DNA from: a virus
Strand: one strand, 5' to 3'
DNA: 32,407 nucleotides
IMG/VR virus record: IMGVR_UViG_3300031787_000521
Span: 1-32,407 of that record
The position numbers were made by a program, and so were the translations under genes. The first letter of the stretch is position 1, and each line of letters opens with the position of its first letter. Below are positions 21,395 through 29,487 of this stretch, piece by piece. The notes beneath the pieces were generated by a model. That model worked only from the letters and a program-made list of their open reading frames with translations. It did no database searches and was not told where the DNA came from.

Positions 21395-21951
21395 TCGCGC
21401 TCTCTTGGAATTCAAGCTTCGAGCCGAATTCATACGACGCCGACAAGCACATCTCGGCGCTGGTGGAAGCATACCGGTCGCTGCCTAGGCACATCGCAAG
21501 GAAGCACCTTGGAGCATCGATGCGCCGCGTGCTGAAGCCTGCCGTACCGATCCTGCGAAAGAACACGCCCAAGCAAAAGCGCACTCTTCGAGCCTCTGCA
21601 ATTACACGCGACACAAAGGGCAGGTTCACGAAGGGCTCTGGCAAACTCCGAAACGTGGCTGGTGCGCTGCGCCGTGCCGCTACTGTTCGCGTTGGGCAAA
21701 CCGGACAAAACAACGCATTCAACTCGTTTGTTTACGGCGTGCTCGGATACCGGGCTGGGTTTGAATCGCGCAAGGCGATTTGGCTTCAGTATGGAACGAG
21801 CAGGGGAATCAGTCCGTATCAGATGATCGATAAAACGATGGCGGAGTTTGGTCCTGTGGCCGCGAACAGGCTTGCCGAAGAGATGGCAAAAGCGCTCGAA
21901 AAGGCTGCGTCTGAGGACGCCGCCGGCAAGAACCCAGTCAGGAGTTATTGA
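21391..21951 (+). CDS. HK97 gp10-like tail completion protein
   Basis: This 186-aa basic protein resembles gp10-type neck/tail completion proteins: an N-terminal helix HISALVEAYRSLPRHIARKHLGASMRRVLKPAVPILRKNTP, then KRTLRASAI, and a beta region with AIWLQYGTSRGISPYQM near residues 135-150. The codon use is visibly more A/T-rich than its neighbours, a possible sign of separate acquisition. It couples by ATGA to the closure gene. Expected location: the neck of the particle. Confidence 0.8.
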   Translation: MIALSWNSSFEPNSYDADKHISALVEAYRSLPRHIARKHLGASMRRVLKPAVPILRKNTPKQKRTLRASAITRDTKGRFTKGSGKLRNVAGALRRAATVRVGQTGQNNAFNSFVYGVLGYRAGFESRKAIWLQYGTSRGISPYQMIDKTMAEFGPVAANRLAEEMAKALEKAASEDAAGKNPVRSY

Positions 21952-22370
21952 TGCCATCCGCTCCCTACAACTGGCTCAAAGCGGCCATCGAGGCGGCTTC
22001 CGGCGTCACGGCGTGGCCGGTCGGAATGACTGGCGGAGGTGATCCTCCGTATGTCATCTACGCGCGAGAGAGCACCACCCGCGAGCAGCTGCTTGACGAC
22101 ACGTTTGACGCGACGCCCGAGACGGACACGCTCCACCCGGTGGCCCGCTTCACCGTCGTGATCTACGCCGACTCCTACACCCAAGCGTGGCAGCTCGCCC
22201 GGGCTGTCTCGGGGGCGATCCACAAGTTCGCCGGCACCGCCCACGGCGAAACAATCGAGCACTGTCTCGTGCTCGACGAGCGGGACGGCGACGCCGGCTA
22301 CCTCGAGGGCCGAGAGCAGCCCACGTACACGGTCGAGCTAACGGTCGAGATTCGTTTTTCAGAGGAGTGA
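21951..22370 (+). CDS. Tail terminator / DUF3168-like protein
   Basis: About 139 aa from ATG 21951 (AGGAG 6-7 bp upstream; TTG 21948 is an alternative). The pattern of an initial helix NWLKAAIEAASG, PPYVIYARES, TLHPVARFTVVIYADSYTQAWQLARAV, and a final YTVELTVEIRF strand matches DUF3168/HK97 gp11-like tail terminators that cap the tail tube and join it to the head. Its position right after the gp10-like gene fits. Confidence 0.78.
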   Translation: MPSAPYNWLKAAIEAASGVTAWPVGMTGGGDPPYVIYARESTTREQLLDDTFDATPETDTLHPVARFTVVIYADSYTQAWQLARAVSGAIHKFAGTAHGETIEHCLVLDERDGDAGYLEGREQPTYTVELTVEIRFSEE

Positions 22371-22373
22371 CCA

Positions 22374-22715
22374 ATGCCGATTTCCACCAAGCCGAACAAT
22401 GGCCCGACCCTTCCTGCTGGTGTCAAGCGCGTCTCCATTAAGGATGTCGACACGACCGCGACTGTTGCGAAGGAGGATGTGACAGACCTCGACAGCGAGG
22501 AGCGCGAGTACGCCGACCCTGTCCTTCTAGACGACGCCGGCGGCGCAACCAAAACGTGCAGCGCTTCGGGAAACCTGAAGGGTTCTGAGTTTGCTCCAGA
22601 CCAGCTCAGCGTGACGGAGGGCTGGGTGCTCGAGGACTGCGAGTTTGTCTACGAGGAGGGGAAGTACGCGACCTGGAGCGCGAGCTGGTCGTACTACCCG
22701 ACGCAAGCCGCCTAA
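22374..22715 (+). CDS. Tail protein of unknown type
   Basis: This 113-aa acidic, beta-rich protein has RVSIKDVDTTATVAKEDVTDLDSEER, a TKTCSASGNLKGS segment and a WSASWSYYPTQ end. It sits where major or minor tail tube proteins are found. It shares faint patterning with the next gene (K-rich opening strand, DDAGG, 'T-C-S/K-C' strand), so the two may be diverged paralogues (uncertain). Spaced 3 bp from the tail terminator. No firm family. Confidence 0.6.
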   Translation: MPISTKPNNGPTLPAGVKRVSIKDVDTTATVAKEDVTDLDSEEREYADPVLLDDAGGATKTCSASGNLKGSEFAPDQLSVTEGWVLEDCEFVYEEGKYATWSASWSYYPTQAA

Positions 22716-22735
22716 CTCACTGAAAGGAATGCACG

Positions 22736-23095
22736 ATGTCGCTCGTCAGTTCGCAAGGTCAAAGCATCGGCGTGACCGGTGCGAGGAAGATCACGGTCAA
22801 GAAAACGCGACCCAAGCCGGGCGCAAACAAGCTCGACGCCTCGACGCTCGCCATCCCTCACGGCGGCAAGCGTGTCTACGAGGACGGGCTGCCCGACAAC
22901 GGGCCGAACGGCTCCACCAACGGCGGCATCACCACCACGATCGCGGTGGAGTTCAAGTCCGCGTCCAAGCCAGCCGTCGGTTCGACCGTCACGCGCAGCG
23001 GCGTCACGCTGAAGTGCATCGACAGCGAGCTGACCGACGATGCCGGTACCCTGAAGCAGGGCACCGCCAACTACACAAGCGACTACACCGACTGA
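22736..23095 (+). CDS. Tail protein of unknown type, possible paralogue
   Basis: This 119-aa protein, with GARKITVKKTRPKPGANKLDAST, VYEDGLPDNGPNGST and TLKQGTANYTSDYTD, is predicted mostly beta. An AAAGGA site lies about 11 bp before the ATG. It may be a tail tube or decoration subunit, judging only from its place between the tail terminator and the tail assembly chaperones. The similarity to the preceding gene is weak and should be tested by structure prediction. Confidence 0.6.
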   Translation: MSLVSSQGQSIGVTGARKITVKKTRPKPGANKLDASTLAIPHGGKRVYEDGLPDNGPNGSTNGGITTTIAVEFKSASKPAVGSTVTRSGVTLKCIDSELTDDAGTLKQGTANYTSDYTD

Positions 23096-23112
23096 GTTTC
23101 CAGGCTTGACAC

Positions 23113-23505
23113 GTGCCGACCAACACCCCACCTCCGTCGTCGCAAGGATCGAACGTCACGTTCAACAGCGTGCCGATTGGCCGGCTCACGAACTGGCGGC
23201 TCCAGCCGGCTACGGCGCTGATCGAGAACGTCACGAATTGCGGCTGCCGTGTGGTCGGCACTGGCATCAACACTCGCGTCGTCAATCAGGTCGAGTGTCT
23301 CGGCATTGAGCCGGGGGGCGTGGATATCAGCATGCGGAACGTGCCGCCGTACATCTTCGATCACACCGGACTGCGGGCCATGCTGACCGTGAACTTCGCG
23401 AGCGGCAGCCTGTCGATGGAAGCGTTCCTCGAAACGTTCGACGTAAGCGGCAATGTTGGCGAGTTCCTTCGTGGGACCGCTCGATTCCGATTCTCAGGAG
23501 TGTAA
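23113..23505 (+). CDS. Probable tail tube protein
   Basis: This 130-aa beta-rich protein starts at GTG 23113 with no clear ribosome site. Features such as NVTFNSVPIGRLTNWRLQPATAL, ECLGIEPGGVDISMRNVPPY and the ending FLRGTARFRFSGV fit the strand pattern of siphovirus tube proteins. Its position immediately before the G/GT chaperones, where the major tail protein usually lies, supports the call. A cysteine pair in NCGCRV is noted. Confidence 0.6.
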   Translation: MPTNTPPPSSQGSNVTFNSVPIGRLTNWRLQPATALIENVTNCGCRVVGTGINTRVVNQVECLGIEPGGVDISMRNVPPYIFDHTGLRAMLTVNFASGSLSMEAFLETFDVSGNVGEFLRGTARFRFSGV

Positions 23506-23507
23506 GC

Positions 23508-23873
23508 GTGAGCAAGCACGAAGACGATTTCCTGTCGTGGGAGCCAGAGGTCATCGAGGCCACGGTCCCCGGCACTGACCAAACGGTTCACTTGCGCTAT
23601 CCGGCGTTCGACGTCTGGCATGCCATCGCGACCGAGCATCGCGAATGCGTGGGCCGCCCGGCGTCGGCCGCGCTGGTCGCAAAAACGATCGCCGGCTCCT
23701 ACTGCAAGAAAAACGGCGAGCCGCTGTTCACCGCTGACAGCCTCGATCAGATCATGCGCGCGAACCCGAACCGCGTCATGTGGCTCTACAACCACGCGCT
23801 CAAAACGGTGTTCAAGAACGACGACGAAGCAGTTTCGGAGGTGGAAAAAAACTCCGCAGCCGGGCAGGACTGA
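23508..23873 (+). CDS. Tail assembly chaperone G-like
   Basis: This 121-aa protein plays the lambda gpG role, coating the tape measure during tail assembly. It is read from GTG 23508, 2 bp after the tube gene. Near its end the in-frame heptamer A_AAA_AAC (23846-23852) allows some ribosomes to slip back one base into the T frame, making a G-T fusion. Helices with FDVWHAIATEHRECVGRPASAALVAK and a late MWLYNHALKTVF are family-like. The last codons after the slip site encode SAAGQD before TGA. Confidence 0.85.
   Translation: MSKHEDDFLSWEPEVIEATVPGTDQTVHLRYPAFDVWHAIATEHRECVGRPASAALVAKTIAGSYCKKNGEPLFTADSLDQIMRANPNRVMWLYNHALKTVFKNDDEAVSEVEKNSAAGQD
23846..23852 (+). other. Programmed -1 frameshift slippery site
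   Basis: The heptamer A_AAA_AAC is in the G reading frame (codons GAA AAA AAC at 23844-23852) and is one of the most efficient known -1 slip sequences. The -1 frame is open from upstream through to 24193 and encodes a T-like domain. A GC-rich stretch just downstream could form a stimulating structure. Confidence 0.85.
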
Positions 23874-24193
23874 CGGAGCGGTTCCTGTACCGGCTGGCGT
23901 CACATCACAAGGTTCTCAACGTCGAGCGGCTCAAACGCGAAATCCCAATCTCGGCTTTGCAGAGATGGATTGCTGCCTACCGCGTCGAGCCATTCGGCGA
24001 CGAGTGGGGGCGAACGGCCCTGCAGACGCTGCTGATCCTCAAGGCGCTCGGGGCGAACGTTGATCCGCAGTTTCGAGAAATGTTCCTGCCCAGCTACGAC
24101 CCGGATCGCGAGATGACAGAAGACGAGATTCAGGCAGAGATGTTGAAGGCCGCTGGAGCCCGGTGGACTCCGAAGGAAGAGGCGACGCAATAG
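23852..24193 (+). CDS. Tail assembly chaperone T domain (frameshift product)
   Basis: These 113 codons in the -1 frame relative to G form the T part of a G-T fusion of about 228 aa. The domain shows LTERFLYRLASHHKVLNVERLKREIPISALQRWIAAYRVEPFGDEW, where 'W-x-A-Y-x-x-EPFG' is the T-domain hallmark, then acidic helices. It lacks a good own start codon and ribosome site, which supports expression only by frameshift. It ends 1 bp before the tape-measure ATG. T is known to recruit tube subunits onto the G-coated tape measure. Confidence 0.85.
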   Translation, partial: LRSRAGLTERFLYRLASHHKVLNVERLKREIPISALQRWIAAYRVEPFGDEWGRTALQTLLILKALGANVDPQFREMFLPSYDPDREMTEDEIQAEMLKAAGARWTPKEEATQ

Positions 24194-24194
24194 C

Positions 24195-25730
24195 ATGGCG
24201 ACGATCGGCAAAGTCTCCGCCGTTTTCACGGCCTCGACGAGCGGGCTCGTGTCGGGCACGAACGCCGCTGGATCGGCATTCAAGTCGCTTCAAGGCGACA
24301 TCGCCGGGCTGCGCGGCGGGATGTCGGCCCTCGTGGCGATCAACGCTGCCCAGTTCTTCGGATCGCTCGTCAACTCCGCCTCGCAAGCAGTCGGCAGCCT
24401 TATCAACATGGGGCAGGCTCAGGCGGAGGTGATCGACCAGACGAGCAAGCTGGCCGCCCGGCTCGGCATGACCTACGGCGAGCTGTCTGGGCTGGCGCTG
24501 GCCGGAGACCTAGCTGGCGTGTCGCTTGATACCATCGGCACGGCCGCGACAAAGCTCGACGTCGCGTTCGTCAAGGCCCAGCAAGGCTCCGCCACGGCGG
24601 CCGCGTCGTTTGCCAGCCTCGGCCTCAACGTCGAGCAGCTCGCCGGCCTCAACGCCGCGGACCGGTTCGACACGATCGCGTCTGCGATCGCCGCAATCCC
24701 GAACGAGGCCGAGCGGTCGGCCGCTGCGGTCCAGATCTTCGGCCGGGCCGGGGCCGGCCTGCTGCCGCTCTTTGCCGGCGGGGCTGACGCCATCGCCGCG
24801 GCTCGCGAGGAGGCGGAGCGATTCGGACTGGCCCTGACGACCGCCCAGGGACAGGACGTCGAGGCCATGAACGACGCTTTCACGCGAGCCCAAAAGGCCG
24901 TCGAGGGAGTTGTGCAGCAAGTAGTGGCCTACCTCGCCCCGGCCGTCCAGAGCGTCACCACGTCGTTCTCAGACCTCATCGGTTCGGTCGGCGGAGCGAA
25001 CATCGGTCAGGCGATCGGAGACGGCATCCTGCAGGGGGCAAGGTTGCTCGCTGGGGTCGGCGACTTCCTGATTCAGAATTTCGGATCGACGTTCTCATAC
25101 TTCTCGGAGGTCGGGCAGCAGTGGGGCGTGGTGCTCGACCTGGGGCAGCGTGTCGCAAATCTGTTCGTTGGGGCGTTCAACGTTTTCGAGACCGTCGGCA
25201 ACGTCATCGGCGGGCTGTTTTCGGACATCGTCGGCGCTCTGTACGGGGCGGCCGCAGATATTGCCGAAGTCATTCCCGGGTTTGGGGAGATGGCAGGCCA
25301 GTTGCGGTCAAGCGCGGACTCATGGTCGGGGCAGGCCGACACGTTCGCGGCGTCTATGAATCAAAACGCCGACGCGGCCTCGGCAGCCTTCGCGGCAGCA
25401 TTCGCCGAGAACACCACACCGGTCGGGCAGGCCCTGGCCGGCCCGCTGACGACTGCCCTCGATTCGGCAATCGCCAAGGCCCAGGCCTCAGCCGGCCAGA
25501 TCGATGACGTGAAGCCGGCCCCGGTGGACGTGCGGCAAACCGTCGAGTTTGCGAGCGTGGACCAGGCGATCAAGGGGATCGACTCCCGCTCGGCCGAAGG
25601 CGTCGCCGAAATGTTCCGCCTCATGCGCGGCCAGGGTGCCGACGTCCAGCAGCAGCAGCTCTCCGTGCTCGAGCAGATCGCAGAGAACACCGCCGGCGGC
25701 GAAGACACCTACCCGTTTGCCATGGAGTAA
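24195..25730 (+). CDS. Tape measure protein
   Basis: This 511-aa protein is the longest of the tail core. It has an alanine-rich helical start, a TP901-like core (VIDQTSKLAARLGMTYGELSGLALAG, residues about 78-103), and hydrophobic glycine-rich segments between 250 and 370 that may cross the host membrane during DNA entry. The tail end is helical and glutamine-rich. Tape measures set tail length at roughly 1.5 A per residue, so a short tail of about 75 nm would be predicted (inference). It follows the chaperone pair as expected. Confidence 0.88.
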   Translation: MATIGKVSAVFTASTSGLVSGTNAAGSAFKSLQGDIAGLRGGMSALVAINAAQFFGSLVNSASQAVGSLINMGQAQAEVIDQTSKLAARLGMTYGELSGLALAGDLAGVSLDTIGTAATKLDVAFVKAQQGSATAAASFASLGLNVEQLAGLNAADRFDTIASAIAAIPNEAERSAAAVQIFGRAGAGLLPLFAGGADAIAAAREEAERFGLALTTAQGQDVEAMNDAFTRAQKAVEGVVQQVVAYLAPAVQSVTTSFSDLIGSVGGANIGQAIGDGILQGARLLAGVGDFLIQNFGSTFSYFSEVGQQWGVVLDLGQRVANLFVGAFNVFETVGNVIGGLFSDIVGALYGAAADIAEVIPGFGEMAGQLRSSADSWSGQADTFAASMNQNADAASAAFAAAFAENTTPVGQALAGPLTTALDSAIAKAQASAGQIDDVKPAPVDVRQTVEFASVDQAIKGIDSRSAEGVAEMFRLMRGQGADVQQQQLSVLEQIAENTAGGEDTYPFAME

Positions 25731-25733
25731 TCC

Positions 25734-26660
25734 ATGCCCCCTCTCAGCTGGCGTCGCGTGCTGGATGGAACCGGCCTGTCGGGCAAGGTGGGCGAGCCGC
25801 TGCGCTATGACGAGGCATGGCTGATCCGCAACACCTCGCCACTTGATAGCAAGCTCTCGCTGCTAAAGTCGGTGCCTGTGGGATGGTATTCGGCGCACTG
25901 GGAAAACTCTGCCTGCAAGGCGATGGAGTTCAAGCTCGCGCCGACCACGAAGGAGGGCCTGCTCTGGCGGCTCGACGTGGCCTTCTACCCGCCGCCGAAG
26001 GCCGCGGAACTGAAGTCCACCGGCGTGCCGGAAGACTTCTGGGAGCGTGCCGGTGGCGTCTCGACGGTGCCGGCCTTCAAAGACAAAGACGGCACGATGA
26101 TCGTCAACTCCGCTGGCGACCCGGTCGAGGGACTGCAACGCGAACGCGACGAGCGCGATTGGACGCTCACGAAGTACTACACGAGCGACACCTGGAAGAC
26201 CGACGCAAAGGAGTATTCCGGCAGCGTCAGCAGCGACACCTTTGACGGCGAATCCGCCGGCAAGTGGAAGTGTTATTTCAAGACCGCCAAGCGCCGCGAA
26301 GTGCAAAACGTCGCGCGCAACAAGACGGCGAGCGCGGCCACGGAGGGGGAGCCCGTCGCCGGCGGCACGGATGAAACGCTCGTCTTGGTCGAGACGGTAT
26401 GGGAGTTTCGGTTCGACCCGGACACTTGGAAGTCGATGCCGTGGGACGTCGGTTTTCACGAGATTGTCAGCGGCCAGCGGAAGGTGATCTTGGTGGACGG
26501 GAAGCCGGTGAAGCAGCCCGTTGCTCTCAACTCCAACGGCACGGCAAAGACTGGCAATTCTCCGCCAAGCGTGATCCGCAACGGCGAGGGTGCGAAGCTC
26601 TATCCGGAGAAGAACTTCACCGCCAAGTTCGGCTCGCCGTTCATCGTGCAGGGGGCCTGA
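25734..26660 (+). CDS. Distal tail protein of unknown family
   Basis: This 308-aa, beta-rich protein carries WYSAHWENSACKAMEFKLAP, LLWRLDVAFYPPPKAAELK, a charged middle and a WEFRFDPDTWKSMPWDVGFHE segment before a VSGQRKVILVDGKPVKQPVALN hairpin that looks like a distal tail (Dit) insert. The GPFIV-like tail end is common to tail hub proteins. Its place directly after the tape measure is where Dit proteins sit, so a hub or Dit role is inferred, not shown. Starts 3 bp after the tape measure stop. Confidence 0.65.
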   Translation: MPPLSWRRVLDGTGLSGKVGEPLRYDEAWLIRNTSPLDSKLSLLKSVPVGWYSAHWENSACKAMEFKLAPTTKEGLLWRLDVAFYPPPKAAELKSTGVPEDFWERAGGVSTVPAFKDKDGTMIVNSAGDPVEGLQRERDERDWTLTKYYTSDTWKTDAKEYSGSVSSDTFDGESAGKWKCYFKTAKRREVQNVARNKTASAATEGEPVAGGTDETLVLVETVWEFRFDPDTWKSMPWDVGFHEIVSGQRKVILVDGKPVKQPVALNSNGTAKTGNSPPSVIRNGEGAKLYPEKNFTAKFGSPFIVQGA

Positions 26661-26663
26661 CGC

Positions 26664-27005
26664 ATGGCAGGGCGGAAGGTCGCGTTCACCGAAGACGCCG
26701 CCCGCCGTGTGGCAGCCGCCACGCTCTCCTACGAGCGTGGCAATCGCGATCAGCCGCCTATCCATTTTCGCCAAGCGGGCGACGGCGGCGGCGAGGAGCC
26801 GCGGCTCGGCACCATCTCCGCGACCTGGACGAAGAACGCGACGGCCACCGTGACGCAGATCAAGGCCGATGGAACCGCGCTATCGCCGACGGTGACGTTC
26901 ACGGCCACGAACTATTTCGCAACCGTGACGGTTCCGAGCGGCACGCGAAAGGTGTTGTGCCTCTTCGTGGGCGACCGTTGGCTTCTCGTGGCAGCGGAGT
27001 GCTAG
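26664..27005 (+). CDS. Small tail-tip-associated protein
   Basis: This 113-aa protein has a helical start (AFTEDAARRVAAATLSYERGN), a Gly/Glu-rich linker and a beta sandwich-like end (ATWTKNATATVTQIKADG, TVTFTATNYFATVTVPSG). The arrangement suggests a fibre- or tip-associated accessory protein. It touches the cysteine-rich gene without spacing (TAG then ATG). No family is recognised. Codon use remains like its upstream neighbours. Confidence 0.6.
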   Translation: MAGRKVAFTEDAARRVAAATLSYERGNRDQPPIHFRQAGDGGGEEPRLGTISATWTKNATATVTQIKADGTALSPTVTFTATNYFATVTVPSGTRKVLCLFVGDRWLLVAAEC

Positions 27006-29132
27006 ATGCTAGACCTCCTCGCCGCCATCGTCTCTGCCGATCCGCCAGCCCTCCTGGCGTGGCTCGTCCTCGCCTTCGCGGCTGGCATGTATCCAATCGG
27101 CATCATGCTGGGGAGCACCTGCTCGCCGTGCTGCGCTAGCCCGTGCTCTGGCCCATGCGCAAAAAACGAAGACTGCCCTCCCGGCTGCCAGTGCGTTGGC
27201 GGCCAGTGCGGCGGTTCGTTGCCCTGCGTGGACTGCAAGGGCGAAAGCCTGCCCGACACCGTGACGGTTAGCGTAAGCAACTGGCCTGCGGATCGCGTGC
27301 AGGGTGGTTCGCTGGCATTTTTGAATTTTGAATCAGATTTCGGCTTCGGCGCGGCTGGCAAAGTGACGGCCCCTGGCGACAACCCTGGCCCTGTGTCTGC
27401 CGGTGAGCTCACGAGCGGCGGGGAAGGCTACGCAAGAATCATCGTTGAGCGATTTGAGCCAACCGTGACCGCTAGCGCAGGCGGGACGCAGCAGTTCACG
27501 GTATCGCTAGAGAAGGTCGGCGAGGGCGAGGAGGCCGTCTGGGTGCTATCGGGTCTTGCGCTTGATGGAGGAGGCACGGTTGAGAGCGACACCATCACGT
27601 TTACCGTTGAGGCTCCTGGCGTCGAAGTTGAACCCGCGTCGGCGTTTCTTGTGCGCGGGCGAACTGCGCCATCGCTTTCCATGTCCGTGGCCTCTGCCGC
27701 CGGGGGCGGTGCGGAGCTGGTTCCTGTCATGCTCCAGGGTTTCTCGAACTGTGGCGGCAGCCCCGTCTGGGCTCTTAACGACTTTGCGATCAATAACGCA
27801 GGTTCTGGGTACGCGGTTGGCGATGAGCTTGTGTTTACGCTGACAAACGGCGTCGAGCACTGCGGCGATTTTGTCACGCCGTGGGTCGTCAAGACCGTTG
27901 GCCCTGGCGGCTCAATCGTCGATTTTGAGCTCGACACAGACGACAAGGACATTATCGACGGCTGGTTTCGGGAGTATTACGCTGAGGGCGGCCCGATTGA
28001 ATTCATCCAAGTGACGAGCGCTGGCGCTTACTATTTGCCAGGGCCGACGACGGTCGAGGTCGCAACGGTAACGGTTACTGTCGCGCAGCGAGGCAGAGCG
28101 GCAGGCACCTACGGTGGGGCCGCAATCAGCGCGACCATCAACGCCGACCCCAGCAGTGCGACATTCGGGCAGATCACTGGGCTTAATATCGCCAACGGCG
28201 GCTTTGGATATTTGGCGTGGGAATGGGTCGAGATTTGCTGCGGGCCGTACTGGAACGGAAAGTCTGTTGTGCTGAGAAGGCCAAGCGGAAGCCAGGGCGG
28301 CTTTGGCGCGCTGAATCCATGCCTATACCGCCACACCAGAACTAACAAAGGCTGCTCGGCAACTATCGAACTGGAATACTCTCCGGGGTCTGTGCGGGTA
28401 ATGGTTCGCGATCCGGCGGGCTTTACGCCAATCGGCGCGCCAGGCCAAGGAGGCGTTAACAACTCCGGCTATGCTTCAGCCGGTTGCTTTGAGGAAATCT
28501 GGAAGACGCCAGGCCCCGGAGAAGATTGCGTCGGGCTTCCCTTTTCCGCGACCTCGCCGCGCGGCATCAAGCTTACGGTCGCCCCAGGCGGCAACTACAC
28601 GCCTGAGATCGCAACGCCGACCAACGTGCGGCACGTTTGCTGCCCAGACGGTGGCTTTGCGCCGTTGGAGCTGGAGGTACGGGTGCACGAGCCATCGGCT
28701 CCGTATCTGCCGGAGCCAGACCCGCCTTTTACGACATACGTTTTGCCGCGCGGCGGCGGTGGTCCTTCGGGTGCGACGGCTGATTGCACGATCAGTTACG
28801 GCGGGTTCGGCCTTTACGTCGCTGTGCGGAGGTGCGACAGCTACTACGGCGCAAACTGCCAGTCCTGCGCGAGGAATTGCGAGACGCGCGCGGGGATGCC
28901 AGGCGACAGTTACGTCAACTTCCCGATGTACCACACTTTTTCACGCCCGTGCAATGCGTGTAGTTCTCCGACGATGTGCAAGCCTGTGTCGGGCACGTAC
29001 GTCATCAATCGCCGCGACCCGCGATGGAACGACGGCGATGGGCTGCCGATGGAATGGTTTCAATGGTCATCACCGCCGCCGGAGGGCTTTACGCCCGGCG
29101 ATAATAATTTTTACCGGATTGAAATTCCATGA
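27006..29132 (+). CDS. Large cysteine-rich membrane-anchored tail-region protein
   Basis: This 708-aa protein is unusual. Residues about 14-36 form a hydrophobic helix. A dense Cys-rich block follows (11 Cys between 39 and 77, including CAKNEDCPPGCQCVGGQC, reminiscent of EGF/knottin disulfide modules). The long rest is beta-rich and repeat-like (GGEGYARI, GSGYAVGDELVFTL, GGFGYLA) with about 18 further Cys, several in pairs (ICCG, VCCP, ANCQSCARNC, PCNACSSPTMC). Such repeats occur in phage tail-tip and fibre proteins. No ribosome site is visible. Codon use is more A/T-rich than the head genes. It could be the tail-tip receptor protein or a surface protein of the host. Confidence 0.65.
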   Translation: MLDLLAAIVSADPPALLAWLVLAFAAGMYPIGIMLGSTCSPCCASPCSGPCAKNEDCPPGCQCVGGQCGGSLPCVDCKGESLPDTVTVSVSNWPADRVQGGSLAFLNFESDFGFGAAGKVTAPGDNPGPVSAGELTSGGEGYARIIVERFEPTVTASAGGTQQFTVSLEKVGEGEEAVWVLSGLALDGGGTVESDTITFTVEAPGVEVEPASAFLVRGRTAPSLSMSVASAAGGGAELVPVMLQGFSNCGGSPVWALNDFAINNAGSGYAVGDELVFTLTNGVEHCGDFVTPWVVKTVGPGGSIVDFELDTDDKDIIDGWFREYYAEGGPIEFIQVTSAGAYYLPGPTTVEVATVTVTVAQRGRAAGTYGGAAISATINADPSSATFGQITGLNIANGGFGYLAWEWVEICCGPYWNGKSVVLRRPSGSQGGFGALNPCLYRHTRTNKGCSATIELEYSPGSVRVMVRDPAGFTPIGAPGQGGVNNSGYASAGCFEEIWKTPGPGEDCVGLPFSATSPRGIKLTVAPGGNYTPEIATPTNVRHVCCPDGGFAPLELEVRVHEPSAPYLPEPDPPFTTYVLPRGGGGPSGATADCTISYGGFGLYVAVRRCDSYYGANCQSCARNCETRAGMPGDSYVNFPMYHTFSRPCNACSSPTMCKPVSGTYVINRRDPRWNDGDGLPMEWFQWSSPPPEGFTPGDNNFYRIEIP

Positions 29133-29467
29133 GTGGCGACCCCGCAAAACTGTGCGACTTCCAGAACCCCGAGCGCACCTGCCCAACCTGCGGCTACGTT
29201 GCCAAGACGCTGCCGCTCTATCGCATGTGCGCGCCTGTGCCGGAAGACATATGGGAACCCATCCCTATCGGCGACCTCGTAGAAAAGGGGCTCACCGCTC
29301 TCGGGATCACAAAGGAGCGGGTCGAGAAGCTGACCCGCACGGAGGGCAAGCCCGGCGGGTGCGGCTGCGCCGGGCGGCAGAAGTGGTTGAACGAGTTGGG
29401 GAATAAGGTGCAGACGGACGCGCGGAACGCTTTGCTAGCGGCGAAGCGGTTTTACGTCGGCGAGTGA
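29129..29467 (+). CDS. Zinc-ribbon-like small protein
   Basis: This 112-aa protein has a CPTCG knuckle (residues about 18-22) with a later Cys, and a second Cys cluster GGCGCAGRQKWLNELG near 77-92. The second motif, 'helix, GIT..VEKLT, then C-x-C-x-x-R-x-x-LN', recurs in small phage proteins after tail genes. Likely binds zinc; function unknown. ATGA overlap with the cysteine-rich gene. It may be a folding helper for that Cys-rich neighbour (speculative). Confidence 0.65.
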   Translation: MSGDPAKLCDFQNPERTCPTCGYVAKTLPLYRMCAPVPEDIWEPIPIGDLVEKGLTALGITKERVEKLTRTEGKPGGCGCAGRQKWLNELGNKVQTDARNALLAAKRFYVGE

Positions 29468-29487
29468 CACACCAAAGGAGGGCAAGG

